NCBI GenBank assembly: GCA_019916065.1
Contig: CM034237.1
Span: 40,902,485 to 40,966,484 of the forward strand
DNA: 64,000 nucleotides
Direction of reading: 5' to 3'
From: Vitellaria paradoxa
Taxonomy: Eukaryota > Streptophyta > Magnoliopsida > Ericales > Sapotaceae
Under the pieces are notes generated by a model. The model was not told where the DNA came from and ran no database searches. It was given only the letters and a program-made list of their open reading frames with translations. Position 1 is the first letter of the stretch. Every line of letters starts with the position of its first letter. Of this stretch, positions 23,907-34,289 are shown piece by piece. Both the position numbers and the translations under genes were made by a program.

Positions 23907-24500
23907 CTATGCAACGGTAGAGCCCCCGTTAGTATCGCTATCCGACTCTACCGTCAAATCAATGAAGATAGGCTCCTCTAGGTCCTCTTCCGGGTTTTCC
24001 TCAAAAGAACTCCCATCAGTGTCGCTGTCCGATTCTCTAGTTAAGTAAAATACAATAGGCTCCTCAAGGTCTTCTTCCGGCTCCTCTCCTGGGTCTTCCT
24101 CAGGTACCGGATCTACTACTGGCTCAAGAGTAAGTGGGGGAGCTAAGGTGAATGGCAACTGGGCTAGGTCAGGTTGTGCAGGCTCTCCAACTACTGACTG
24201 ATATACTAAAGCCCCTTCCTGCACCATTGTATGAACTAACCCTAAAAAAGCCTGTGGGGTGTCTAGTAGCTGCAGCTGTTGCTCCACCACTAGCAATTCT
24301 AACACTATTTTTTCCTGCGTAATCATATTCTGGGTGTGTCTCGTCCAATGTGCCCAAAACCACGCAGTATCTAAGATATTCTGTCGAGCTAGCTCTCGAG
24401 CTTGCATTTGTATGAAATGTTGTTCTTCTATATCAAGGTTAGCTAAGGTCTCCTAATGTGCTAGTATCCACTGGGAACACCACATCCATGGATTTGCCAT
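23907..24500 (-). CDS. accessory reading frame upstream of gag, with two SIM-like acidic motifs
   Basis: Between the primer binding site and gag lies an extra frame. The 166-codon open part (23907-24407) extends to an upstream ATG at 24498-24500 if one TAG (24453-24455) is ignored. The N-terminus is Gln/Leu-rich; the middle is Pro/Glu-rich. The C-terminus repeats the unit EEDLEEPI-x3-LT-x-ESDSDT twice. The second copy reads IFIDLTVESDSDT, close to the SUMO-interaction consensus (hydrophobic core DLT followed by acidic and serine residues). I do not recognise the family. SUMO binding is inference from motif shape only. The element around it is decayed, so present expression is doubtful. Confidence 0.5.
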
Positions 24501-24710
24501 CTACCCCACCCTATGCTGTAAACATTAATAAAAGTCTAATCAGTACCCATAACAACCTATCTCCTTAGGAAATAAAATATAAAATAATAACTTATTTCCC
24601 ATGCAAATTAGTCTATTACATATTACATAGATCCTGGTTTCCTAAAGACCATCATAAACTACTTATCTTTCTCCCTCTCTGTTAACCAAGACCCCGCATT
24701 CGATCTATTA

Positions 24711-24726
24711 ACCTGCTCTGATACCA
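24711..24726 (-). other. primer binding site of the gypsy element
   Basis: On the minus strand TGGTATCAGAGCAGGT, three bases from the LTR edge at 24730. Same initiator tRNA-Met type as the other LTR elements here. Confidence 0.85.
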
Positions 24727-24729
24727 ACT

Positions 24730-25890
24730 TGTCACATCACTATTTTAGGATATATTTAACCCCTTAAATAGGATGGACATTACCAAATTCTCTACCATAA
24801 CTATAAACTATCAATATTTTCTTAAAATATAAAGTTTAAGACAAGAAGGTAAATAGGATTTTTCATCAAGCTTCATACATAAACTTACAATTTACAAAAC
24901 TCGTTCAACAAAGTATTAGTTTGACACAGTTTTAACCTTAAATTGCTTATACAAACTTCATACACAAATTTAAAACAGAAAAGAAACAACTTAGGTCCTC
25001 CTTAGATCTCTCACAGTCACTTTTAAACTTAACCTGAAAGGTGTAAATTTGGGTGTGAGTGTCACACACTCAGTAGGGTATTATACTTGAAATAAAAGAT
25101 AATAAATATGCACCAAGAAATAATTCACAGTAATTATATCAATAACTATCCCATAACCAACTCATCTTTAATTTAATTGTGCCATATTTGATAAAAAAAA
25201 AATATACATATATCTATCATCACTAGGCCCCAACTGGCCATATCATAGCACATTTGCATAATAAATAATTTAAATGATAATGCAACACACATTTGGCCCC
25301 ATCTGGCCCATGAGTTGAGCGCTCAACGGTGAACAGTGGCTTTAATTTAGCTTGTCCCATTAGCCCCATCTGGCTATATTATTATTATTTTTTTCGGCCC
25401 CATCTGGCCACATATTATTGATTTCTGGCCCCATCTGGCGCGGTCCCATCTGACCATAATGCAAGTATAATGCACGCAACTCATGCCGATACGCAACAAT
25501 GTATTATTATTTTTTTTTCACTAAAAAAATATTATTTCTCAAATTTATTATTTCACAAACAACCATGTTTCTCCATTAACATACAATAATTTATAAGTAG
25601 CGAGCAGAATTTCACAGCATGAATGTTCGGCAACAAATAAATAAAATTTAGCTATTCATATTTAATAACTTTTATTTTTAAGTTTAATGCACCTACTTGG
25701 ACAGCAGACATCCTGCGAAAATCAATTTATTGAGGTGGTGGCTGCTGATTATCCTTGGATCCTAATTTTTATCCCAATAAAATATACAAATTAGACATTG
25801 AATACTTAAAACTTATTCTAAATTAATCAAAAATAAATAAAACATAACCATCTTACTCTCCTCATATTTAATTTATCTAACCCAAAAGAA

Positions 25891-25926
<36 letters not shown>

Positions 25927-26399
25927 ATTTTAATTTAACAAAATAACTTACCTCAATTCTCCCGTCAAAATTTCCCAAGATTTCCTTCTTCTTTATTAAT
26001 ATTTTCCCTCATTTTTTTTTCCTCTTCCTTCCTCCGCGTGGTTCCTCTCGGGTCTCCTCCCTTTTGCACCCAAAGCACATATATATATACACAAGCTTGG
26101 TCGAGTAAGCTTGTTTGCTAAGCTTAAATTTTTTTTTTTCACTTGGTCACCAACTTGGGCACGTAGCCCCCTATTACCCCAAGCCATGATGAAACTACCA
26201 ATAGCCATATGGCTATATATATATAATATCTATCCATTAAATTAATATATAAATTATTTACGGATTAGTAATTCAATTAACTAATTAAAACTATATAATT
26301 TTATAATAATATGGAATTAAAATTTCCAAGCATAGAAATTAAATAAAAATAAATAAATAAATAAAATTAATGCATAGAATAAAAATTAAAGATGTCACA
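24730..26399 (-). repeat. 5' LTR of the chromodomain gypsy element
   Basis: 1,670 bp; on the minus strand it starts TGTGACATC and ends GATGTGACA. It contains at least five copies of a GGCCCCATCTGGCC-like motif at 25225-25455 and an AT microsatellite at 25896-25923. The partner LTR is reduced to 16 bp at 18879-18894. Confidence 0.8.
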
Positions 26400-28275
26400 A
26401 TCATATAAGGAATTGGGATAGGGTTTCACCAAAAAGAAATATGAAACAAAAAGTGGGGGGAGCAAAGGGTGTTGGTGAATAAAATTCAAGAAGAGGTAGA
26501 AGAAAATAGAGGAGAAGGAAGGTGTATGGAGATGTTATTGACAAAATATAAAAAGTCGGAGGAGTTATTAATAGAACAGGAAAGCTACTGGGCACAAAGG
26601 GCAAAAAAAAGATAGCTTTAGGAAGGATATACAAATACAAGGCTCTTTTATTTGGCTACTACATTTAGAAGGGTTACGAATGTGATCAATGGATTGGAGA
26701 TTGAACATGGTTCTATGTGTTGGAATTAACAATCTATCAGGGCGAATGTCTAGTGGGAATATCCTGGAAATTTTGATATTTTAATGCCTATAAAAAAAGA
26801 CTTTAAGCACATAATAAAAAGAGTGGTTGAATAGGAGTTTCAATGATGACGAAATTACGGAAGCTGTGTTTTAGATGATGGGTAAAAATAAAGATCCAAG
26901 GCCAGATGGTTTTACAATAAAGTTCTTCCAAAAATATTAGGACATTGTAGGTGAGTCTGTTCCCTTAGCTGTGCAATCTTATCTAAATTTGGGTTGGATG
27001 TTAAGGGAAACAAATCGTACTTAAATTGTTTTTATTCCTAAAAATAATCACTCAACCTCTATTAATGATTTTAGACCTATCAATCTATATAATGTGATCT
27101 ATAAAATCATTACAAAAGTAATGGGAAATAGATTGAGGAAGGTTTTACCGAGTTTAATTTCTGAATATCAAAATGCTTTTGTCCTAGGAAGATTTATATT
27201 GTATAACATTTTGATTACACAAGAAATTTTGCAATTTATTCGTAAGAAGAAGAGAGAGAAATTTTTTTATGCATTAAAAGTAGATATGAATAAGGCATAT
27301 GATCGTATTAGATGGGATTTTATGATAATGTGTTAGAGGTAATGGGATCTAGTAATAAATGGATGAATTTAATCAGAGCCTGCATATCTCTTGTTTAACA
27401 TGTAGTTCATCTTGTGTGCAGAAGTGCTATTTCATGTTCTCTGGAATATTTAAGTAGCAACAGTGTGAGTAGTAGGATTACAATATGCAGGGAGGCACCA
27501 GAAATTTCTCATTTATTATTTTGCTAATAATTGTTTTATTTTTCAAGAATTTGATATGACTTCTGTTTATTGTTTGAAGTGGATATTAGATGCTTACTGT
27601 TATCAAGCGAGTCGGCTTATAAATGTTAATAAATCAGAAATTGTAGTTCCATGACTTTCAATGAGAGAAGTAGATAAAGCATTTCTAAGGGTGGTTTTAA
27701 ATGTTAAGATTGTGGAGAAACTAGAGAAATATTTAGGAATAGTCATGTATTTCACTTTGCCAAAAAGCTATACTTTTTAATTCTCTTGAGGAAACCAAGG
27801 AAATATTTGGGAATAGTCATGTATTTCACTTTGCCAAAAAATATGCTTTTTAATTCTCTTGAGCAGAGGATGATGAAAAAAATACAGAATTGAAAATTTT
27901 CTTTATTATTATCTGGAGGCAGAGCAGTGCTAGTGAAGCATTGTTTGGAGGTAATTCCAATCTATATTATGTCTTCTTTTAATATCTCAAAGAAAGTAAT
28001 AGAGAATATCATAATTTTATGTAATATCTCAATGTTTATTATTTGTGGTGTGGTAAAAGATTGGAAATACATAATCATATTTTTATGGAATGTGAGATGG
28101 TAAGAGCAGTTTGGCCTAGATCTAGATTGGGCATTAGATTTAATGGAGAAGATAATATAAATTTTCGAGAATGGATTAAGAAAGTGCTTGTTGAAGGAGT
28201 GAAGGATGAGGTTTACCAACTACTATTAGCTATTAGTTGGGCAATTTGGAGATCTAGAAAGAAATGATAAAGCCT
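26400..28275 (+). pseudogene. LINE ORF2 reverse transcriptase and zf-RVT region, decayed
   Basis: Plus-strand remnants of an L1-type ORF2: the EQESYWAQRAKKR...EG-TNT linker (about 26560-26650), reverse transcriptase motifs KDPRPDGFTIKFFQKYWD (about 26895), INDFRPINLYNVIYKIITKV...NRLRKVLPSLISEYQNAFV (27060-27185), and ALKVDMNKAYDRIRWDF (27270-27325). The zf-RVT-like tail reads RLEIHNHIFMECEMVRAVW ... AISWAIWRSRKK (28060-28268). The catalytic (F/Y)ADD region is not legible. A ~79-bp tandem duplication lies at 27713-27870. Many stops; the frame is lost. Confidence 0.75.
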
Positions 28276-28710
28276 TCAACAGAGAGGATAAGAATCCTAT
28301 GAACATTATTGAAATGTCAAATGTTTTTATTAATTAGAGGTGACAAAATGGGTGGGTTGAACGGGTTAGTGATAGGTCTAAACAGGTTGGATGTTAAATT
28401 GGTGCAACCCAAACCCACTCATTTATAAGGCGGGTTAAATACCGGTGGGTTAAATACGAGTAGGTTAAATACGGGTTATTTCAAACCCATGGACTCATAT
28501 CCAGCCCACTTACTTGTGACCTAACTTATTTAAAAAAAAATTAAAAATTTATTTCAATTAATGTGCGTATATATATATATACATCAATATTTATTTTAAT
28601 TAATATAATATTATACATATTATATAATATTATATATTATATTTACATTTTTCAGTTAATTTCGAATTTGTACGAACTGATTTATTTTTTATTCAATTTT
28701 AAATCAGCAA

Positions 28711-29230
28711 CTCTCTCTCTCTCTCTCTCTATGCGCGCGGGCGTGAATATGTGTGTATGTGTGTGCGTGTGCGTGCGCGTGCATGTATGTGTGCGTGCAC
28801 ATGCGTGTGTGCGTGGGAGAGCGTGCACACGCGCTTGTGTGCACGCACGCGCGTATGCGTGCACGCCTATGTGTGTAGGCGTGTGTGTGCATGTGTGCAC
28901 GCATGTGTGTGCGTATGTGCGTGCGTGTGTGCGCGCACGCGTGTGCATGTGCGGGTGTGTGTGCGTGCCTGTGCACAGGCACACTCGTGTGTGTTTGCGT
29001 GCGCACGCGTGTGTGTGTGTGTGCGCGCATGCGTGTGTGTGTGCGTGTATGTGTGTGTGTGTGCGTGTATGTGTGCGTGTGTGTGTGTATGCGCGTGTGT
29101 GTACGTGTGCGCGCGTGCGTGCGCATGTTTGTGCGTGTGTGCGCCCACGTGTGTGTAGGCGTGTATGCGTGTGTGTGGGTGTGTGTGGGCGTGTGTGTAT
29201 ACGTGCGCGTGCGCGCGCGCGCGCGCGTAT
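28711..29230. repeat. CT run followed by ~500-bp alternating purine/pyrimidine (GT/GC) tract
   Basis: A (CT)n run at 28711-28729 is followed by near-continuous alternation of G with T or C and A with C to 29229, ending in (GC)n. Every reading frame on both strands is open across it only because stop codons need non-alternating bases. No protein is implied. Confidence 0.95.
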
Positions 29231-29399
29231 TACTTGAATTGAGTATGGAGGAGAGTAGGAGCAGAAAATAGAAGAAGAAACAAATTATATGTTATGTATA
29301 TATTATATATTTATTGTATACGCTGAATATATATATATACACACATTATAAATATGTAATGTATATATTATATATTTATTGTAAATATTGCTAGAGAGA

Positions 29400-29530
29400 G
29401 AGAGAAAAAGCAGTGCAAAGAGAGAGATGGAGGATTAAATTAATTTATACATTATATATATGATATATTTACTGTATAGATAGTTGGAGAGAGAGAGAGA
29501 GAGGGAGAGGTGAGAGAGAGAGAGCAGTGT
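29400..29530. repeat. GA-rich simple repeats
   Basis: Interrupted AGAGAG runs at about 29393-29430 and 29490-29525, inside the hAT-like element, flanked by two copies of TGTATATATTATATATTTATTGTA-like sequence (29296 and 29360). Confidence 0.7.
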
Positions 29531-29829
29531 AGAGAAGGGGATTAAATTAATTTTTTTAACTTTCCCATTTCACAACTCAATTACATCCGTTTATAAACGG
29601 TTATTTTATAAGTTACTCAATTACAACCCAATTAGTAAAATAATAGATACAAATCCATTTATTATGAGTTTAATTGGATGGGTTGATGGGTTTGGGTCGA
29701 TTTTGTCACTCTTATTATTAACATGTTAGATTTTAATATTATTTGTGATGTAGGGACAAAAAAAAAAAAAAAAAAGGTGTAGTCAGAGAGGAAATAAAGC
29801 AAGTTGGAAGGAAGAGCAACAAAAAGAAG

Positions 29830-30250
29830 TATGTTTTGTTAAGGGGATATAGCTCCTGGTCTCTTATACGAGATTGTAATTGTGGTTGATACAGCTTGGA
29901 GGAAGAGTACTGGGGAGCGTCAGCCACATGGGTAATCAAAGATACAAGAGGCGAATTTGTTTGGAAAGACCAAAGGAGATTAAAACATCGTTATCTCTTA
30001 TATATGGCGGAAACAATGGCATGCATTAAGGCATCAAATTCTGTGAAAGATTTAAAGGTTGCAAAAATATTACTGATTGTAGTTTAAACATTAAGTATTT
30101 GAAGGATAAGGAAAGTTGTAATTGGTAAGTTAAAAATATGTTTAACAATTTGTATAAATGTTTAGAGAGGAGCTGCTAAGATGCTGTATTAGGAAAATTG
30201 ATAAGAAGATGGTAAAAGATGCTCCTGATAGAGTAAAGTATGTAATTGAC
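29830..30250 (+). pseudogene. LINE RNase H domain remnant
   Basis: In shifting plus-strand frames the segment gives an RNase H-like pattern: IKDTRGEFVWKDQ, then MAETMACIKASNSVKDLKVAKILLIVV (about 30004-30085), corresponding to the AEAxAxxxAL ... VExD region of plant LINE RNase H. An A-rich stretch with GAAAA repeats at 30291-30330 may mark the old 3' end. This completes the LINE that starts at 18181. Confidence 0.65.
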
Positions 30251-30330
30251 AATGGTTAATTTATGAAAAGTATGTTTTCCTTGGTTTGTTAAAAAAAAAG
30301 AAAAGAAAAGAAAAGAAAAGAAAAGGGAGA

Positions 30331-31120
30331 GAGAGAGAGAGTTAAATCTAAAAACTATAATTAAGGTGGGAAAGAAAGGTGACAAATCTTTTTTTAATTG
30401 ATGAGTGTGTAGGGCTGCAAATCGGTTTAGGTGAGATTGATGTTTATTAATATAAAGATTTATATATTGATTGGGGACAACTTGTGCAACCCAACTGGAT
30501 TGTAATTGAATTTTGATTCTTAAGAATAAAATAGTAAATTATGTATTTGCAAGGAAAAAAATTTATTGCATGTGCTCCCTCTCCAAGTGCGAATATCTTC
30601 ATGCAAGAAAAAAATTGAAACAAATTGATCAAAGGGGGTCCCTCATTAGGAACACTCCAATGTTCAAATTAAGATTGGAAAAAGTTTTAGAAACTTAAGA
30701 GAGAGAATCTCTTATTATGCATATATCTTAAATACTGGTGATGACGTGATCTTTGAAGTTGATAAGAAATTAACATTTTTGTGAGATATCCTTCTAATAT
30801 TGTCCCTCTAATGCACTCGAGTGCACCAGACCAAGTAATTAGATGTATAACTAACAAATCATATGATCTCAATCTAGTTGGAGTATAAGTTATAGTCAAA
30901 GTGATATTTTTACAATCGAAAAATACATATATGATAAACAATTTTATATCCTTACAGTCTTGATCTTGAATTTGGATGGTGTTTACTCGCAGTACTCAAG
31001 ATGAGTTTTTTCTCCCATTCTTAAGTTTTACCTTTCTTGCATATTACAAAGGCTAATGTGTTAATACTCCTTTGTAATTATTTCAAAATTGACGGTTTTT
31101 GAATAAATACCATCTACGCA
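30331..31120. other. gene-free intergenic DNA
   Basis: I see no coding region, RNA gene or clear element. It is mostly AT-rich single-copy-looking sequence with a short AGAGAG run at 30328-30340. Confidence 0.55.
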
Positions 31121-31124
31121 CGCA

Positions 31125-31290
31125 TGTCATCTACTAGCCTTCTCCCTTTGGAGTCACAACCAGTGTGGCCTTGAACCAGTGTGGCCTTGAAGTTCAAGTT
31201 CTTGTAAAATTTTAGGAGACCTCCATCCATCACACTGCATGAAATTGTCTTTTTCTCTTCATCTACTGCCTCAATATCAGCTTCCCTTTG
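31125..31290 (-). pseudogene. MLP-like (Bet v 1 family) gene fragment
   Basis: The minus strand encodes, in order, EADIEAVDEEKKTISCSVMDGG, then LLKFYKNLNFKATLV, then VTPKGEG followed by stops. This is the conserved middle of second-exon major latex protein (MLP) / Bet v 1 proteins, small cytosolic ligand-binding proteins. A 16-bp tandem duplication of CAAGGCCACACTGGTT (about 31166-31198) shifts the frame. No first exon or C-terminus is recognisable nearby, so this is an isolated relic. Confidence 0.75.
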
Positions 31291-31544
31291 TGTATATTGA
31301 GTGCATATTTTGTAATAATCATATTATTTACTAATAAATTAAAAACAAAATTGGGACTCAGATCGACAGAATTAATATTGAATGATAATTACTTTTCAAA
31401 ATGAAAGAAACAAAACAAGTTTGACACTAATAATACACAAGACGGTCACTGGAAATAACTAGGCATAAGGGATCAACGAAACAACACAAACCTTCATTGA
31501 ATTTAGACCAAGAACAATCATACACCCATGCTAATAGATCTAAA

Positions 31545-31770
31545 GTCTTAGCCTAAATTCAGCCAATTTTTGTTTAATAGCGATCTGATCAAGTTTATCT
31601 GCCATCTTAGTCGTGAGATAATTTTTCCAGTCTCCGACGTCCTCACCACGCCGGAAGAAGGCTCTGTGCTTAATTCCCACTGACAATTTCCCGGTCTTAG
31701 TGATGTCCATATTGGTCAATGATCTCTTCCAAAACCCCAGATGCCTCTTTCTGCGGAGAAATTAAAACGG
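31545..31770 (-). pseudogene. sulfotransferase C-terminal fragment (unit A)
   Basis: Minus-strand match to the last ~75 codons of the intact genes downstream: the FFRRGE-VGDWKN block (about 31625-31665), EHRAFFRR, and the C-terminal MADKLDQI segment. The VGDWKN block carries an extra inserted base triplet region, and codons between GCPF and the end are deleted or shifted. The sequence upstream (31770-31890) is not sulfotransferase. It is a dead remnant at the start of duplication unit A. Confidence 0.75.
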
Positions 31771-32915
31771 GCAACCCAAAAACTCAGAGGTCCGCAAAGG
31801 TCGCGGGATGCACTGAAAATGCCTAGTCCTTCGGATCAACCATTGCTGCTCTTGCAGCCTCTGACTTGCATGTCTTCACAAATGCCTAGAGTTTATATAT
31901 AGGGAATATTATTATAAGTTAAGAATGATGAAAAATTAAAAAAAGAAAAACCAAAATTTATTTATTTAATAATTTCTAGGCGCACTATTCATTTTTTAAA
32001 AAATACAATATAAATTCTTACAAATAAAAAATTCAAGTATGGATGGAACAAAATAACTTTTTTCAATCGTGAATGAATTTTATTGTTTTTAAAATACTTT
32101 TTGTAATTTTTTGAAAGTATAAAAATATTCTTAAAATTCTCTAAACAAAAAAAAAAAAAAGAAAATTGACTTAAGTTAGCAAGTTAGATATAATTTATAT
32201 GTATAATCCGTCAATAATAACTAATTATTAAACAAGTATAATTGATTTCAATCTGTTTAATCGCTCCAATAATAATTAGTTATTAAATATGTGTAACCAA
32301 TTTTAACACGTTTAATCATATCTCATTAAATCCTGTTCTCAACCTACCTAAACTCTCCATCTCTATTAAGCCAAGCTGCGGAGCCATTATGTTGAAAAGA
32401 CATACAAAAGAAATATTCATAATTAAGTTGAAGAAGAATGATATTATTTAAATCGTACATTTCTATTACTAATAAGGTTAATTAATTAAGACGTCCAATC
32501 CCATGAAGAATGCATAGAGATAACTTATTAGAGCCAACGTACGTAATGTTCTTTTATTAATTTGTTCCAACCAGTTAAAAAGAAACGTTAATTGGCAAAT
32601 ACCATGCAAATTAAGGAAATCTAATTAACTTGCATGAGCAGCCAACAAACATCTATATGAACCAAAAAAAAAAATGAAAATCAACTCAATCCAAAAAGCA
32701 ATAATTTTTTAAGAAACATGACACTATGACAACAGAAGTTTTGACACTTATCATACGTACGCATATACCTAGGAAGTGTTCAAACAACATTGAACAAACC
32801 AGACATGAAGAAACAAATGCTTCAAAGAAGAACAAAACTAAGACCAATACTCCAAATCTTATTTTTAAACAATTAAATACTCCAACAACATGATACGCCC
32901 GAGAGCTATTTAGAC

Positions 32916-33938
32916 CTAAAATTTTAGTCCAAGCACACTAAACTTCATTTCACTGATCTGATCAATTCGATCTGCCATCTCCAGCGTAAGATGATTCTTC
33001 CAATCTCCGACCTCACCACGCCGGAAGAAGGCTCTGTGCTCAATTCCTAGTGACAATTTCCCAGTCTTATTGATCTCCATATTGGTCATATTACCAAAAC
33101 TGCACAGCGCAATGATCTCATCGAAAACCCCAGACGCCTCTTCCCGCGGAGAAAACGGGCAACCCACAAACTCAGCTAATCTCCTCAAATGAAAGGTGGG
33201 TTGTTCCTTCATCTCCTCATACCTCAAGAAAAATACCCTCTGAGGGTTCTCCAAACTTTCCTTCCAATAACCCAACACATGATCCCAAAAGGGTCCGTAG
33301 GGGCTCACTCCCCTGCAAAACATGTCAGAGGCTTCTTCAAGTGAAAGGGTTCCAAGGTTTGGATGTCTTACCTTGTTCGTGAAGTGCCAAAAAGAAACAA
33401 AAGTGTCCTTGGGGTTCCTGCACAGATAAACGATCTTACATGATGAACGCTTGACAGATTCCGGCAAGCACAAGTAGGGTACATGCGACGCAAAAAGTCT
33501 CGGAGAGATAAGATGATAAGTGTCAGAAGAAGAAACCCCTGTATCATCGGGATGGAGCGGAATGTCTAAGAAGGGCACAAGATCGTGAGGATTGTTTGAA
33601 AGTAATGGGTGTTGGTCGGTGAAGTTAGGATAAGTTTTTCGGTTCACTAATGAAAAGAGGATGGCTTTGAGCCATGTGGTGCCTGATTTGGGAGTGGTGA
33701 CAAGAATGGTATCGGTGTTTTGGGGGTGGAAGCGCTGGTGGGATGTAAGTAATCCTTGCAAGTACCTGGACGTGAGCCAAAAACCTTTGTATTGATATAA
33801 ATCCAGTGTGAGCCATCCGTTTTCTCTGGGTAGGGAAGTCAATAATTCCCGGCATTCTTCTGACGTCACATCACCTTCTGAGTAATAGATGGGAGGAGAA
33901 GACGGGGGCTTGGAGGTTGGCATGGAGTTGATGGACAT
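32916..33938 (-). CDS. cytosolic sulfotransferase (SOT), copy 1
   Basis: An intact intronless 340-residue protein of the plant soluble sulfotransferase family (AtSOT12/flavonol-sulfotransferase type). It would transfer sulfate from PAPS to a hydroxyl of a small cytosolic metabolite; the substrate cannot be read from sequence. The 5'-phosphosulfate loop is PKSGTTWLKA (residues 83-92). The catalytic His is in SHVPYL (152). The 3'-phosphate site is CRNPKDTFVSFWHF (173-186). The C-terminal region IV, RRGEVGDWKNHLT (306-318), is complete. There is no signal peptide, and length and lack of introns fit the family. The chosen ATG is the first in frame. A second in-frame ATG is at codon 6. A TATA-like TTTATATGTA lies about 55 bp upstream (near 33992). 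It is one of two intact tandem copies. Confidence 0.93.
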   Translation of the reverse strand: MSINSMPTSKPPSSPPIYYSEGDVTSEECRELLTSLPRENGWLTLDLYQYKGFWLTSRYLQGLLTSHQRFHPQNTDTILVTTPKSGTTWLKAILFSLVNRKTYPNFTDQHPLLSNNPHDLVPFLDIPLHPDDTGVSSSDTYHLISPRLFASHVPYLCLPESVKRSSCKIVYLCRNPKDTFVSFWHFTNKVRHPNLGTLSLEEASDMFCRGVSPYGPFWDHVLGYWKESLENPQRVFFLRYEEMKEQPTFHLRRLAEFVGCPFSPREEASGVFDEIIALCSFGNMTNMEINKTGKLSLGIEHRAFFRRGEVGDWKNHLTLEMADRIDQISEMKFSVLGLKF

Positions 33939-33989
33939 TTTGGATTCTTACTCTACCTTTGTTGTTCTACTTTGTGGACAGATGGTAGA

Positions 33990-34000
33990 TACATATAAAC
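33990..34000 (-). promoter_or_regulatory. TATA-like box of sulfotransferase copy 1
   Basis: On the minus strand GTTTATATGT lies about 55 bp before the ATG at 33938. This gives room for only a short leader. Position and composition fit a core promoter; unproven. Confidence 0.4.
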
Positions 34001-34289
34001 GATGGAAGGGCTAGCATTATTCTCGGTATTAGATATGTGATTTTGGAATTATAAATTACCTTATTAAAATAACATAACTCATAACAAAAGTAAAATCTTC
34101 TTTCATATTAGTTAAATGATATTGAAATTATGAATCGTAACAGTTCACAATAAAAATAAAATTTTAATTGAACGATTCATAATTCTAATGTCGCATAACT
34201 AACGTTAGGATGATATTGTTTAAGTCTCATATATATATATATATATATATATAAAACTTAACTTGAACACTATCAAATTTAAAAAATAA

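Larger units (their letters stand above)
18879..26399 (-). mobile_element. chromodomain Ty3/gypsy element (Tekay/Del-like), decayed
   Basis: A minus-strand element with the domain order accessory frame, Gag, protease, reverse transcriptase, RNase H, integrase, chromodomain, which is Ty3/gypsy order. The right (5') LTR is 24730-26399, and the primer site is at 24711-24726. A purine tract at 18895-18906 (minus GCAGAGGAGAAT) ends where a 3' LTR should start. Only about 16 bp of that LTR remain (18879-18894) before LINE sequence begins. Several stops and at least one frameshift in pol make it non-functional. It is inserted in a plus-strand LINE. Confidence 0.85.
28336..29712. mobile_element. hAT-like non-autonomous element carrying the GT/GC tract
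   Basis: The ends AGAGGTGACAAAATGGGTGGG and, inverted, AGAGTGACAAAATCGACCC form imperfect terminal inverted repeats. Flanking TATTAATT and TATTATTA (28328-28335, 29713-29720) look like an 8-bp target duplication with two changes. GGGTT-rich subterminal repeats occur at both ends. Removing it restores LINE sequence between the zf-RVT tail and RNase H. No transposase. Confidence 0.65.

Noticed and set aside
18964..24500. Potentially autonomous gypsy element
   Set aside because: Several stops and a frameshift in pol and gag, plus loss of nearly all of the 3' LTR, make it inactive.
28563..29271. Long overlapping open frames on both strands rich in Cys/Val/Arg or His/Thr
   Set aside because: They arise because an alternating GT/GC tract lacks stop codons; codon content is pure repeat.
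31771..31890. Possible gene fragment next to the unit A sulfotransferase remnant (minus, AFVKTCKSEAARAAMVDPKD)
   Set aside because: Reads open for about 20 codons but I cannot assign it to any family, and it ends in stops on both sides.
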